A stretch of 64,000 nucleotides of DNA from contig NZ_RRYH01000002.1 of NCBI RefSeq assembly GCF_004010155.1, positions 310,001 to 374,000 on the forward strand, given 5' to 3'. The position numbers and the translations under genes are program-made. The stretch is from Solirhodobacter olei (GTDB taxonomy: Bacteria; Pseudomonadota; Alphaproteobacteria; Rhodobacterales; Rhodobacteraceae). Every line of letters starts with the position of its first letter. Position 1 is the first letter of the stretch. The notes beneath the pieces were generated by a model that did not search any database, had not been told where the DNA came from, and worked only from the letters and a program-made list of their open reading frames with translations. Of this stretch, positions 27,395 to 35,875 are shown in pieces.

Positions 27395-28141
27395 ATGCAT
27401 ATCGGCAACAGTGCAGCCGTCGTCACCGGCGGCGCTTCGGGCCTTGGGGCCGCGACGGCACGCGCGCTCAGGGCGAGTGGGGCGCAAGTCACTCTCCTGG
27501 ATCGAAATATTGCCGCGGGCGAGGCGTTCGCGGCCGAGATCGGCGCGCAGTTCGCCGAGGCCGACGTGACGGACGAAGCCTCCGTCGCCGCGGCCCTTGC
27601 CCAGGCAGTCCGGGCCATGGGTGCGATCACGGCGCTTATCAACTGTGCCGGTATCGTGATCGGAGAGCGCACGCTGGGCCGCGACGGCCCGCACGGCCTC
27701 GCAAGCTTCCGCCGAGTCGTCGACGTAAACCTGGTCGGCAGCTTCAACTGCGCCCGCCTCGCCGCCGCCGAAATGGCGAAGAACGCGGGCGAGGAGAAGG
27801 GCGTGATCGTCAATACCGCCTCCGTCGCCGCCTTCGACGGGCAGAAGGGCCAGGCCGCGTACGCCGCCTCCAAGGCCGCCATCGCCGGGATGACCCTGCC
27901 GCTCGCCCGGGACCTCGCGGGATTCGGCATTCGCGTCTGCGCCATCGCCCCCGGCGTCATCGCCACCCCGATGCTGGAAAGCCTACCGGCCGAGGTGCAG
28001 GCGAGCCTCGCCGCCGAGGTCCCCTTCCCCAAGCGCCTCGGCCGGCCGGAGGAATACGCCGCCCTCGTCCTCTCGATCCTCGAGAACGAGTATCTGAACG
28101 GCGACGTCATCCGTCTCGACGGGGCCCTGCGGATGCGCTGA
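27395..28141 (+). CDS. SDR oxidoreductase, 3-hydroxyacyl-CoA dehydrogenase type 2-like
   Basis: A 248-residue Rossmann enzyme with TGGASGLG (11-18) for NAD binding, the NCAG motif and catalytic Ser143, Tyr156 and Lys160 (YAASK). The overall pattern, including [13 protein letters not shown] near the C-terminus, resembles type II 3-hydroxyacyl-CoA/17-beta-hydroxysteroid dehydrogenases that oxidise short-chain 3-hydroxyacyl-CoA. The ATG at 27395 follows a strong GGGAGGA. The stop overlaps the ATG of the next gene (TGATG), so the two are co-translated. The exact substrate is uncertain. Confidence 0.85.
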   Translation: MHIGNSAAVVTGGASGLGAATARALRASGAQVTLLDRNIAAGEAFAAEIGAQFAEADVTDEASVAAALAQAVRAMGAITALINCAGIVIGERTLGRDGPHGLASFRRVVDVNLVGSFNCARLAAAEMAKNAGEEKGVIVNTASVAAFDGQKGQAAYAASKAAIAGMTLPLARDLAGFGIRVCAIAPGVIATPMLESLPAEVQASLAAEVPFPKRLGRPEEYAALVLSILENEYLNGDVIRLDGALRMR

Positions 28142-28752
28142 TGCCCCGCCAGAACCGCGTCACCCCGGACGGAGAGATCGTCGCAAGCCCGGCCCGGGGC
28201 CTCGTCATGGGCAACCGCGGCTGCCTGCACGATGCCGAGGGCAGGCTCGGTACGGCGCGCTGGCGCCATGCGCACTGGATCATCTGCACGCTCAGCTTCA
28301 AGGGCCGCTGGCGCCCGATCATGGCGCCAAACCGCTGGACCGAGCTGTTCTTTCTTGACGAGGCCGTGGCGCTCGCCGCCGGCCACCGCCCCTGCGCCGA
28401 GTGCCGCCGCGCCGCCTATAACGCCTATCGCGCCGCCTTCGCGCCCGAACCCCTTCCCGCGCCCGAGATCGACCGCCGCCTTCACGCCGCCCGCGTCACC
28501 CCCACCCGCCGCCAGATCGCGCATGAGGCCCCGATCACGGGCCTGCCCGACGGCACCTTCCTGCGCCTGCCCGGCGAGGCCGCGCCGCTCCTCCTGCTGG
28601 CCGGCCGCCTGCTGCCCTGGCGGCCCGAGGGCTACGGCCCCGCGCTTCCACGCCCGGGGCGCGGGATGGCCGAAGTTCTCACGCCCAGCCCCAGCGTCGA
28701 GGCGCTCCGGAACGGCTACCGCCCCATCCTCCACCCCAGCGCGACGGGCTGA
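28141..28752 (+). CDS. Conserved protein of unknown function with a CxxC motif
   Basis: A 203-residue soluble protein that I do not recognise. A Trp/His-rich N-terminal half (ARWRHAHWIICTLSF, RWRPIMAPNRWTELFF) leads to HRPCAECRR around residue 83, a possible metal site similar in look to Ada-type or MmcB-like CxxCR motifs. The C-terminal half is Pro/Arg-rich with no membrane segment. It shares one base with the stop of the SDR gene, so the two are probably one unit. Codon use matches its neighbours. Confidence 0.7.
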   Translation: MPRQNRVTPDGEIVASPARGLVMGNRGCLHDAEGRLGTARWRHAHWIICTLSFKGRWRPIMAPNRWTELFFLDEAVALAAGHRPCAECRRAAYNAYRAAFAPEPLPAPEIDRRLHAARVTPTRRQIAHEAPITGLPDGTFLRLPGEAAPLLLLAGRLLPWRPEGYGPALPRPGRGMAEVLTPSPSVEALRNGYRPILHPSATG

Positions 28753-28773
28753 CGAAAGCCCTCCCTTTTTCTT

Positions 28774-28947
28774 GGCCCGAAACAGCGAGCGCAGCTCGCC
28801 GGGCCAGCGCCCGTCCGCCCCCAAGGGCGGGCGCTATCGGGGAGTCCTCGCCCCGGCGCGACGAAGGGGGCGATTAAGCCATAAATGGACAGACCCGCCC
28901 TGCCGCGAGCGCCCACCCGCGGACGGCCGCCGGCCCTCCTCCCCGCG
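28774..28947 (+). repeat. Dispersed palindromic element, copy B
   Basis: Same order of blocks as copy A, with a shortened first hairpin arm (GCGAGCGCAGCTCGC). The core reads GATTAAGCCATAAATGGACAG. It occupies the gap between the convergent genes ending at 28752 and 29043. Confidence 0.85.
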
Positions 28948-29000
28948 CAGGCGCGCTTTACCGGGGCGCTAAAGCCCCGTCCCGATTTACGGTGCAAAAG

Positions 29001-29030
29001 CGGTGCCGAACCGGTGCCGAACCGGTGCGA
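29001..29030. repeat. Short tandem repeat, unit CGGTGCCGAAC
   Basis: An 11-base unit occurs two and a half times in direct tandem just after the uup stop region. It is purely intergenic. Confidence 0.6.
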
Positions 29031-29042
29031 TGCCGGCAAGCC

Positions 29043-30866
29043 TCAGCCCTCGGCCTTTTCCTCGAGCAGGAGCCACTCCTCCTCGGCCGCGCTCAGCGCC
29101 GCCTGTCGATCCGCCAGGGCGTCAGAGGCCTTGCGGAACTTCGCGGGTTCCTTCTCGTAAAGCCCCGGCGCAGCCATCAGATCAGAGAGCTTGGCGATCT
29201 CCGCCTCGAGCTTGGCGATCACCTCCGGCAGCGCCTCCAGCCGGTGCTTCTCGGCAAAGCTCAAACCGCTATTCTGCTGTTTTTCCGGTGCTTTGGGCGC
29301 CGAAGCTTTCACGGCCGCCGCCCGCTTCGCCTTCTCCGCCACCGCGACCACGGGCTCGGCGCCGCGCTGCGCGCGCATGTCGCTCCAGCCGCCGGCATAG
29401 ACGGTGGCGCGACCACCGCCCTCCATCAGCACCGTCGTCGTCGCCACCCGGTCGATGAAATCCCGGTCGTGGCTGACCAGCAGGACCGTCCCCGGATATT
29501 CCCCCAGCACGTCCTGCAGCAGGTCCAGCGTCTCGACATCCAGATCGTTCGTCGGCTCGTCAAGCACCAGCACGTTGCTTTCCCGCGCCATCAGTTTCGC
29601 CAGCAGAAGCCGCGCGCGCTCGCCGCCCGAAAGCGCCCGGACCGGCGCCCGGGCCTGGCTCTCGTCGAAGAGAAAATCCTTAAGGTAGCCAACGACATGC
29701 CGGGGTGCGCCACGCACCATCACCTGGTCCGACCGGCCCGCCACGCCGATCTCCGGATCGCCGGTGAGGTTCTCCCAGAGGCTCGCCTCCGGGTCGAGCC
29801 GGGCGCGTGCCTGGTCGAAGACGGCGAGCTGCAGGTTCGTGCCCAGCCGCACCGTGCCGGCATCCGGCGCAAGCTCCCCGGTCAGAAGCTTCAGCAGCGT
29901 CGTCTTGCCCACCCCGTTCGGCCCGACGAAGGCCACCCGGTCGCCCCGCAGCACCTTCAGCGAGAAGTCGTTGACGATGCCAACTCCGCCGAAAGCCTTG
30001 GAGATTCCGGTCGCCTCCATCACCAGCTTGCCAGAGGTCGGCCCCGATTCCAGCTCCAGCGCGGCGGTGCCCTGGCGTCGGATCTGCGTCGCGCGCTCCG
30101 CCCGGAGCGCGGCCAGCGCGCGGACCCGGCCCTGGTTCCGCTTGCGCCGGGCAGAGATCCCCTCCACGGCCCATTTCGCCTCCGCCTTGATCTTGCGGTC
30201 AAGCTTGTGGCGGGCCTGGTCTTCCTCGGCCCAGAGCGTATCGCGCCAGTCCTCGAAGCCGGCGAAGCCCGCCTCGCGCCGCCGCACCTCGCCCCGGTCG
30301 ATCCAGAGCGTCGCGCGGCTCAGCCCGGTCAGGAAGGCGCGGTCGTGGCTGATCAGCACGAAAGCCGTCCGCGTCCCGGACAGCTCCGCCTCCAGCCATT
30401 CGATCGCGGCGATGTCGAGGTGGTTGGTCGGCTCGTCAAGCAGCATCAGGTCCGGCTCTTCCGCCAGGATCTTCGCCAGCGCCGCCCGCCGCCGCTCGCC
30501 GCCCGACGCGGTGGCGACCGGGCGTGCCGGATCGAAATCAAGCCCCTCGGCAGCCACGGCGACGCGGTAGGTCTCGGCCTCCGGCAGGCCGCTCGCGGCA
30601 TAGTCGCCGAGCGTTGAAAACCCCGCCATGTCAGGGTCTTGCTCCATGTATCTCACATGGATCCCGGCCGGCACGATGCGCGCGCCCGCGTCCGGCTCCA
30701 CCAGCCCGGCCATGACCTTCAACAGGGTCGACTTGCCCGAGCCGTTGCGGCCCACCAGCGCCAGCCGGTCGCCGGGCTGAACGACAAGGTCGAGCCCTTC
30801 GAACAAGGGATTGCCCCCGAAACCGAGAGAGATGCCGGAGAGCTGGAGAAGGGGTGCGCGTGCCAT
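29043..30866 (-). CDS. uup: ABC-F ATPase Uup
   Basis: A 607-residue soluble protein with two ABC ATPase domains and no membrane part. The first Walker A is GRNGSGKST near residue 38 and the second GPNGVGKTT near residue 320; both LSGGE/SGGERR signatures are present. A charged C-terminal coiled coil (about 535-607) distinguishes Uup from other ABC-F proteins and binds DNA in known members. ABC-F proteins act on the ribosome; loss of Uup in E. coli raises precise excision of transposons. It is monocistronic or followed only by repeats. Confidence 0.92.
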   Translation of the reverse strand: MARAPLLQLSGISLGFGGNPLFEGLDLVVQPGDRLALVGRNGSGKSTLLKVMAGLVEPDAGARIVPAGIHVRYMEQDPDMAGFSTLGDYAASGLPEAETYRVAVAAEGLDFDPARPVATASGGERRRAALAKILAEEPDLMLLDEPTNHLDIAAIEWLEAELSGTRTAFVLISHDRAFLTGLSRATLWIDRGEVRRREAGFAGFEDWRDTLWAEEDQARHKLDRKIKAEAKWAVEGISARRKRNQGRVRALAALRAERATQIRRQGTAALELESGPTSGKLVMEATGISKAFGGVGIVNDFSLKVLRGDRVAFVGPNGVGKTTLLKLLTGELAPDAGTVRLGTNLQLAVFDQARARLDPEASLWENLTGDPEIGVAGRSDQVMVRGAPRHVVGYLKDFLFDESQARAPVRALSGGERARLLLAKLMARESNVLVLDEPTNDLDVETLDLLQDVLGEYPGTVLLVSHDRDFIDRVATTTVLMEGGGRATVYAGGWSDMRAQRGAEPVVAVAEKAKRAAAVKASAPKAPEKQQNSGLSFAEKHRLEALPEVIAKLEAEIAKLSDLMAAPGLYEKEPAKFRKASDALADRQAALSAAEEEWLLLEEKAEG

Positions 30867-30930
30867 GTGCGCGAGCTAATCGGCCCCCGTCGAAAGGTCA
30901 ACGCCCGCCGCGCGCGGGGACCCCTGCGCC

Positions 30931-31686
30931 TTAGCCCGCCACGCCCCTCAGAAGCTTCTTGCGCGCGGGCGGAATGGCGCGGATCTCGAGGCCCGTGAAG
31001 ACATGCAGCGTGTTGAGGTCGCGGTCCACCACCGCGTGGTCGCTGACCCAGCCGCCCATGACGAGGTAGGTCCGCAGGAGCGGCGGCATCGCCAGCATCG
31101 CCCGCTTCAGATCCGGCCGCTGGCGGCGCAGCACCCGGGCGAAGCGGAAGACATTCGGCGCCTTCACCCGCGGCAGCCAGCGTTTCGGCGCGAGGTGGCG
31201 CTCCTTCAGCATGGCGAAGGCATCGTGGTACCGCTCTGCCTCGATGCCGTGGAAGGAGGAGCAGCCGAAGAGCATCTCCACCCCCTCCTCGTCGACGAAG
31301 CGGGTCATCGCACCCCAGGCGACGCGGAGGATGTCGGGATCGCGCCAGTCGGGATGGATGCAGAACCGCCCCATCTCCACCATCGGCCCGTCGAAGGCCG
31401 AAAGCCTCGTGAGATTGTAGTATTGCGCCGAATAGCTCTGCCCGATCTCGGCCCCGCGGCGCAGCGGCAGCAGGCGGAAGCAGCAGACCAGCGCGCCGGT
31501 CTTCACCTCCTCGACCAGCACATGCCGGCATTGCCCGTCGAAGCGGTCGGCGTCGAGCCCGTCCGGCCGGGGCGCCGCCCCGCTCTCGGCGATGAAGGTC
31601 TGGTGGCGCAGGCGTTGCGCGGCCTGCAGATCCTCGGGGCCTTCGGCGAACCGTGCCGCGTAGCGCCCCTTGCGAAGCGAAAGCAT
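30931..31686 (-). CDS. olsB: L-ornithine N-alpha-acyltransferase (ornithine lipid synthesis)
   Basis: A 251-residue GNAT-fold acyltransferase. The OlsB pattern is visible in RLRHQTFIAE, FDGQCRHVLV, then YYNLTRL, EMGRFCIHPDWRDPDILRVAW and LFGCSSFHG. OlsB links a 3-hydroxyacyl group from ACP to ornithine, giving the lyso-lipid that OlsA completes to the phosphate-free membrane ornithine lipid. No olsA homologue is adjacent. The start is the ATG at 31686; longer frames run antisense or through bamE. It lies between uup and bamE in the same direction. Confidence 0.9.
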   Translation of the reverse strand: MLSLRKGRYAARFAEGPEDLQAAQRLRHQTFIAESGAAPRPDGLDADRFDGQCRHVLVEEVKTGALVCCFRLLPLRRGAEIGQSYSAQYYNLTRLSAFDGPMVEMGRFCIHPDWRDPDILRVAWGAMTRFVDEEGVEMLFGCSSFHGIEAERYHDAFAMLKERHLAPKRWLPRVKAPNVFRFARVLRRQRPDLKRAMLAMPPLLRTYLVMGGWVSDHAVVDRDLNTLHVFTGLEIRAIPPARKKLLRGVAG

Positions 31687-31787
31687 GTCCGTTCTCCCTC
31701 GCGGTCCCGCGCCATGCGGACCCCGGTCAACGGGAAATATAGCATGCACCAGATGTCGGAACCACGACAGCGGCGGAGCGCCGCCGG

Positions 31788-32255
31788 TCAGTTCGACCCG
31801 CGAGACGGCAGGAAGTTCGACGGGTTGAAGTGGCCGAGATCGTTGAAGAGCTGCTGCAGCAGGCCCTCGCTCTTGACCGTGGAGCCGGTCTCGAGGCGCG
31901 AGATCGTCACCACATGGCCGTGCTTCAGGCCGAACTGCTCGACGTTCTTCACGCGGCCGGCCTTGTCGAAGCTGACCGCGACGACCTGACGCTTCACCTC
32001 GCGCGGCTTGAACGGGCCGTAATGGCGCCAGCGGCTCTGCACGTAATACCAGGCGTCGATATCCTGAAGCCCCTCGAGCGAAGGAGATCCGATCTCCTTC
32101 TGCACCTCGGCCTTGGTCTGACCGGCCTTTACCTGCGAAAGTTCGCTCGGCGCCGGCACGTAGCCGTGATCGTCGAAGGTTGCTGCGCAGCCCGCGAGCG
32201 CCAGCATCAGAATCCCTGCCGCACCTTTGCGCACCAGGCTGATCCTCTTGGCCAT
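31788..32255 (-). CDS. bamE: Outer membrane assembly lipoprotein BamE (SmpA/OmlA)
   Basis: A 155-residue lipoprotein with a basic N-terminus, a hydrophobic core and lipobox LALAGC, Cys23 being lipidated. The SmpA/OmlA domain follows with VKAGQTKAEVQKEIGSPS and DAWYYVQSRW. BamE is an accessory subunit of the BAM machine that folds beta-barrels into the outer membrane. It is divergent from the DUF177 gene, as often seen in Rhodobacterales. Confidence 0.92.
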   Translation of the reverse strand: MAKRISLVRKGAAGILMLALAGCAATFDDHGYVPAPSELSQVKAGQTKAEVQKEIGSPSLEGLQDIDAWYYVQSRWRHYGPFKPREVKRQVVAVSFDKAGRVKNVEQFGLKHGHVVTISRLETGSTVKSEGLLQQLFNDLGHFNPSNFLPSRGSN

Positions 32256-32366
32256 CCTGCCCCTCTTGCCACGCCGCTGCTTGCCCCGTATCCGACTTAT
32301 AGAAGGTCGCCCGCCGGTTCAAGGAAGGAACGACGCTCCCTCTTCACCCGGCTGTCAGGAGACGAG

Positions 32367-32924
32367 ATGGATCGAGACACCGCCCCCCACCGCATCCGCA
32401 GCAGTGATGTCGCCGGAAAACGGCGCATCGCCTTCCGGCTGACACCGAAGGCGGAGGATCGCGCCGCGCTGGCGGCCGAACTGGGTATCAGCGCGGTCGG
32501 GAAACTGGACTTCGAGGGCGCGCTTTCGCCGCTCGGGCGCAGCGACGTGGCGCTGGAGGGGCGGCTGAAGGCCAGCGTCACCCAGCCCTGCGTCGTCACC
32601 CTCGCCCCGGTCACCACCAAGATCGACGAGCCGGTCGCCCGCCGCTACCTGGCCGAGATGCCGGAGCCGGAGGGCGAGGAGGTCGAGATGCCCGAGGACG
32701 AGACGGCCGAGCCCCTGCCTCAGGTCATCGACCTGGCCGAGGTGATGGCCGAGGCCTTGGCGCTGACGCTCCCCCTTTACCCCCGCGCGCCGGGGGCCGA
32801 ACTGGGTCCGGAGGCGGGCGAGTCGGTGGCGGAAGAGAGAAATCGCCCCTTCGCGGGACTCAAGGGCCTGCTCGATGGCAATTCCGGCGGCGAGGGCGGT
32901 GGAGAGGGCGGCAAGGAGGGCTAG
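32367..32924 (+). CDS. DUF177/YceD-family protein, upstream of rpmF
   Basis: A 185-residue acidic protein. The DUF177 core carries a conserved VTQPCVVTLAPV with one Cys near residue 75, followed by an acidic stretch (EPEGEEVEMPEDE) and the Pro-rich end. YceD-family genes nearly always precede rpmF; a role in 23S rRNA maturation has been shown for plant and bacterial relatives. The ATG at 32367 follows GGAGACGAG. About 230 bases separate it from rpmF. Confidence 0.88.
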   Translation: MDRDTAPHRIRSSDVAGKRRIAFRLTPKAEDRAALAAELGISAVGKLDFEGALSPLGRSDVALEGRLKASVTQPCVVTLAPVTTKIDEPVARRYLAEMPEPEGEEVEMPEDETAEPLPQVIDLAEVMAEALALTLPLYPRAPGAELGPEAGESVAEERNRPFAGLKGLLDGNSGGEGGGEGGKEG

Positions 32925-33017
32925 ACGCGCCGCGCTCGCCAGCGAAGGGACGGCGCCGGGGCTGCGCCGTTTTGGCGTGCTACGGGAAATTCGCGCCCGG
33001 AATCGGGCAGAAAGCAC

Positions 33018-33045
33018 TTGCGCGGCAGCCGAATCCCAGTATGTT
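33018..33045 (+). promoter_or_regulatory. Possible promoter of rpmF-plsX-fabH
   Basis: TTGCGC and TATGTT are separated by 16 bases, about 105 bases before the rpmF start, inside the 230-base gap after the DUF177 gene. The match is moderate and untested. Confidence 0.4.
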
Positions 33046-33154
33046 CCGCGCCTCGTTTACATGTTGGGTTGAAGGCGCCGAGCCCGCGGGGCATAAGTAG
33101 TCCAGCCCAAGGAAATCCAAGGGGCCCTGCCCCACCTAGACCCGAGGTTGACAG

Positions 33155-33361
33155 ATGGCTGTCCCGCAGAACCGCGTTACCCGTTCCCGCCGCAACATGC
33201 GCCGTGCGCATGACGCGCTTACCGCCGCCAACCCGGCCGAATGCCCGAGCTGCGGCGAGCTGAAGCGCCCGCACCACGTCTGCCCGTCCTGCGGTCATTA
33301 CGATTCGCGTGAAGTCGTGGCCTCGGTGGTCGACGCCGGCCTGGACGACGACGCGGCGTAA
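33155..33361 (+). CDS. rpmF: 50S ribosomal protein L32
   Basis: A 68-residue basic ribosomal protein with the opening [20 protein letters not shown]. The zinc-ribbon cysteines are intact (Cys30, Cys33, Cys43, Cys46), so this is the zinc-binding C+ form. It lies upstream of plsX and fabH, the classic order linking ribosome and fatty-acid synthesis. Confidence 0.97.
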   Translation: MAVPQNRVTRSRRNMRRAHDALTAANPAECPSCGELKRPHHVCPSCGHYDSREVVASVVDAGLDDDAA

Positions 33362-33386
33362 GCGCCCTCCGTCCCGCGCCTGACCG

Positions 33387-34505
33387 ATGCCGAACGGATC
33401 AGATAATCGTACGGCCGGCGCGGCGAGCATAGTCATTTCCGTTGATGCGATGGGTGGCGATCGCGGCCCGGCGGCAGTCGTCGCCGGGATTGATCGGTCT
33501 GCCGCCAAGAATCCGGAAATCCGCTTCATCCTGCATGGCGACGAAGCGATCCTGAAGCGGCTGACGCGCCGGCGCAAGGCGCTGGCCGGCCGCTGCGACA
33601 TCCGCCACGCCCCCCGCACCGTCACCATGGACGACAAGCCCAGCCAGGTCATGCGCCACGGCCAGGGCACCTCGATGTGGTCCGCGATCGAAAGCGTGCG
33701 CCAGGGCGAGGCCTCGGTCGTCGTCTCCTGCGGCAACACCGGCGCCCTGATGGCCGTCTCGATGATCCGCCTGCGCAAGATCGACGGCGTGAACCGGCCG
33801 GCCATCGCCTGCCTCTGGCCCTCGCGCAATCCCGGCGGGTTCAACGTGATGCTCGACGTCGGCGCCGATGTGAAGGCCGATGCCGAGGACCTGCGCCAAT
33901 ACGCGCTGATGGGCGCCTCCTATGCCCGCAACGGGCTGAAGCTGGTCCGGCCGCGGGTGGGGCTTCTCAACGTCGGCACCGAGGAAAACAAGGGCCGGCC
34001 CGAGCTGAAGCTCGCCTCCGACCTGATCGCCGCCTCTGCCGAGGTGGGCGGGTTCGACTACGTCGGCTTCATCGAGGGGGGCGACCTGCCCTCCACCCGG
34101 GTTGACGTGATCGTGACCGACGGCTTCACCGGCAACGTCGCACTGAAGACCGGCGAGGGCACCGCGCGGCTGATCGGGGATTTCCTGCGCGAGGCCTTCG
34201 CGGCTACCCCGCTCAGCCGGATCGCGGCGCTGCTGGCGCTGACCTCGCTGCGCCGGCTTCGGAAGAGAATCGACCCGCGCCGGGTCAACGGGGGCGTGTT
34301 CCTCGGCCTCAACGGCACGGTGGTGAAATCCCATGGCGGCGCGGATGCAACGGGCGTCTCGGCCGCGGTCAAGCTGGCCTTCCAGCTTGCCAAATCCGGG
34401 TTCCAGGAACGTCTCGCCGCACGGGTTGCCTCTGCCGGCCTGCCACGGCAGGATGCGGCACCCGCGGCCGATGGGACCGGGGAAGGGAGCGACAAGCCGC
34501 AATGA
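33387..34505 (+). CDS. plsX: Phosphate acyltransferase PlsX
   Basis: A 372-residue peripheral membrane enzyme that turns acyl-ACP into acyl-phosphate, the first step of PlsX-PlsY phospholipid synthesis. Typical blocks are ISVDAMGGDRGP near the N-terminus, SCGNTGALMA in the middle and GVFLGLNGTVVKSHGGAD near the C-terminus. It starts 25 bases after rpmF, and its stop overlaps the fabH start by four bases. The C-terminal Ala/Gly-rich tail is low complexity. Confidence 0.96.
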   Translation: MPNGSDNRTAGAASIVISVDAMGGDRGPAAVVAGIDRSAAKNPEIRFILHGDEAILKRLTRRRKALAGRCDIRHAPRTVTMDDKPSQVMRHGQGTSMWSAIESVRQGEASVVVSCGNTGALMAVSMIRLRKIDGVNRPAIACLWPSRNPGGFNVMLDVGADVKADAEDLRQYALMGASYARNGLKLVRPRVGLLNVGTEENKGRPELKLASDLIAASAEVGGFDYVGFIEGGDLPSTRVDVIVTDGFTGNVALKTGEGTARLIGDFLREAFAATPLSRIAALLALTSLRRLRKRIDPRRVNGGVFLGLNGTVVKSHGGADATGVSAAVKLAFQLAKSGFQERLAARVASAGLPRQDAAPAADGTGEGSDKPQ

Positions 34506-35473
34506 CGATACGCGCCGTGGTGAAGGGCGTCGGGCATTACCTGCCCGAACGCATTGTCCCCAACGCAGAGTTCGAGGCGGCGCTGGACACGAGCGACGAC
34601 TGGATCCGCTCGCGCACGGGCATCGAGCGCCGCCATATCGCGGCGCCGGGCCAGACCACCTCGGACATGGCGACGCGCGCCGCGCGCGCCGCGCTGGACG
34701 ATGCCGGGCTCGAACCCTCCGACTTGGACACGATCATCGTCGCCACCTCGACGGCGGACCTGACCTTCCCCTCTGCCGCAACCATGGTGCAGCACGCGCT
34801 TGGGATGACCAACGGCTTCGCCTTCGACGTGCAGGCGGTCTGCGCCGGCTTCGTCTACGGTCTTGCCAACGCCAATGCGTTGATCCTCTCCGGCCAGGCG
34901 CGCCGGGTGATGGTGATCGGGGCAGAGACCTTCTCGCGCCTGATGGACTGGACCGACCGCTCCACCTGCGTGCTCTTCGGCGACGGCGCCGGCGCGCTGG
35001 TGCTGGAAGCGGCCGAGGGCGCCGGAACCTCTGCCGACCGCGGCATCCTGTCGTCGGACCTGCATTCCGACGGCACCTACCGCGACATCCTCTACGTCGA
35101 CGGCGGCGTCGCCACCCGGACCACCGGGCATCTGCGCATGCACGGCAAGGAAGTGTTCCGTCACGCAGTCGAAAAGCTCGCCGCCACCGCCCATGCGGCG
35201 CTCGACAAGGCCGGGCTGACCAACGACGACGTTGACTGGATCGTGCCGCACCAGGCCAACCTGCGCATCATCAAGGCGACGGCCACCAAGATGGGCGTGC
35301 CGATGGACCGCGTGGTGCTGACGGTGCAGGATCACGGCAACACCTCGGCGGCCTCGATTCCCCTCGCGCTCTCCACCGGCAAGGCGCGCGGGCAGATCAA
35401 GCAGGGCGATCTGGTCGTCACCGAGGCGATCGGCGGCGGGCTGGCCTGGGGCTCGGTGGTTTTACGCTGGTAA
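34502..35473 (+). CDS. fabH: 3-oxoacyl-ACP synthase III (KAS III)
   Basis: A 323-residue thiolase-fold enzyme that starts fatty-acid synthesis by condensing acetyl-CoA with malonyl-ACP. The catalytic triad is Cys114 (AVCAGF), His250 (VPHQAN) and Asn280 (HGNTSAAS). Translation is coupled to plsX by an ATGA overlap. The next gene, ihfA, begins 86 bases downstream with its own regulatory features. Confidence 0.97.
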   Translation: MTIRAVVKGVGHYLPERIVPNAEFEAALDTSDDWIRSRTGIERRHIAAPGQTTSDMATRAARAALDDAGLEPSDLDTIIVATSTADLTFPSAATMVQHALGMTNGFAFDVQAVCAGFVYGLANANALILSGQARRVMVIGAETFSRLMDWTDRSTCVLFGDGAGALVLEAAEGAGTSADRGILSSDLHSDGTYRDILYVDGGVATRTTGHLRMHGKEVFRHAVEKLAATAHAALDKAGLTNDDVDWIVPHQANLRIIKATATKMGVPMDRVVLTVQDHGNTSAASIPLALSTGKARGQIKQGDLVVTEAIGGGLAWGSVVLRW

Positions 35474-35494
35474 AGGCGTCTGAACCCCCCGCCG

Positions 35495-35507
35495 CAAGCC
35501 ATTGATA
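35495..35507 (-). promoter_or_regulatory. Putative IHF-binding site upstream of ihfA
   Basis: On the minus strand TATCAATGGCTTG matches the IHF consensus WATCAANNNNTTR at every specified position. It lies 53 bases before the ihfA start in a locally AT-rich patch. In E. coli the IHF alpha gene is autoregulated, so autoregulation is a reasonable inference here. Confidence 0.5.
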
Positions 35508-35536
35508 TTGACTCGTAAAATTGCCTGCCTCACACT

Positions 35537-35552
35537 CCCCTGAAAACAGGGG
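35537..35552 (+). promoter_or_regulatory. Hairpin covering the ihfA ribosome-binding site
   Basis: CCCCTG-AAAA-CAGGGG forms a perfect six-base-pair stem with a four-A loop. Its right arm overlaps the AGGGGGG ribosome-binding site of ihfA, eight bases before the ATG. It could limit translation. Confidence 0.5.
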
Positions 35553-35559
35553 GGCCAGA

Positions 35560-35862
35560 ATGGGCGACAAGACTCTGACGCGGATGGACCTGAGCGAGGC
35601 CGTGTTCCGGGAAGTAGGGCTCTCCCGAAACGAATCCGCGCAACTGGTGGAAAGCGTCCTGCAGCACGTCTCCGACGCGCTGTCCGGCGGCGAAACGGTC
35701 AAGATTTCTTCCTTCGGCACCTTCTCGGTGCGCGACAAGGCAGCCCGGATCGGACGCAACCCTAAGACCGGCGACGAGGTACCGATTCACCCCCGCCGCG
35801 TTCTGACCTTCCGTCCGTCGCATCTGATGAAGGATCGGGTGGCGGCGGGCAACGGCCACTGA
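35560..35862 (+). CDS. ihfA: Integration host factor subunit alpha
   Basis: A 100-residue DNA-bending protein of the HU/IHF family. The C-terminal arm carries the DNA-intercalating motif [16 protein letters not shown] with its conserved Pro, and the dimer core is [12 protein letters not shown]. Paired with IhfB it makes sharp bends at specific sites for replication, recombination and transcription. The ATG at 35560 follows AGGGGGG. A consensus IHF site and a hairpin precede it. The merR gene follows after 13 bases. Confidence 0.96.
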   Translation: MGDKTLTRMDLSEAVFREVGLSRNESAQLVESVLQHVSDALSGGETVKISSFGTFSVRDKAARIGRNPKTGDEVPIHPRRVLTFRPSHLMKDRVAAGNGH

Positions 35863-35875
35863 GGCCGGGCGCGGC

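Noticed and set aside
28232-28972. Frames sharing a similar peptide (for example PPLGADGRWPG) at several places
   Set aside because: The shared peptide comes from the dispersed repeat being read by chance; the copies at 24.8, 28.8, 58.5 and 61.8 kb give the same false peptide, so it is not a gene family.
29001-29030. Tandem CGGTGCCGAAC units as a CRISPR-like array
   Set aside because: Units are 11 bases in direct contact with no spacers and no cas genes are present.
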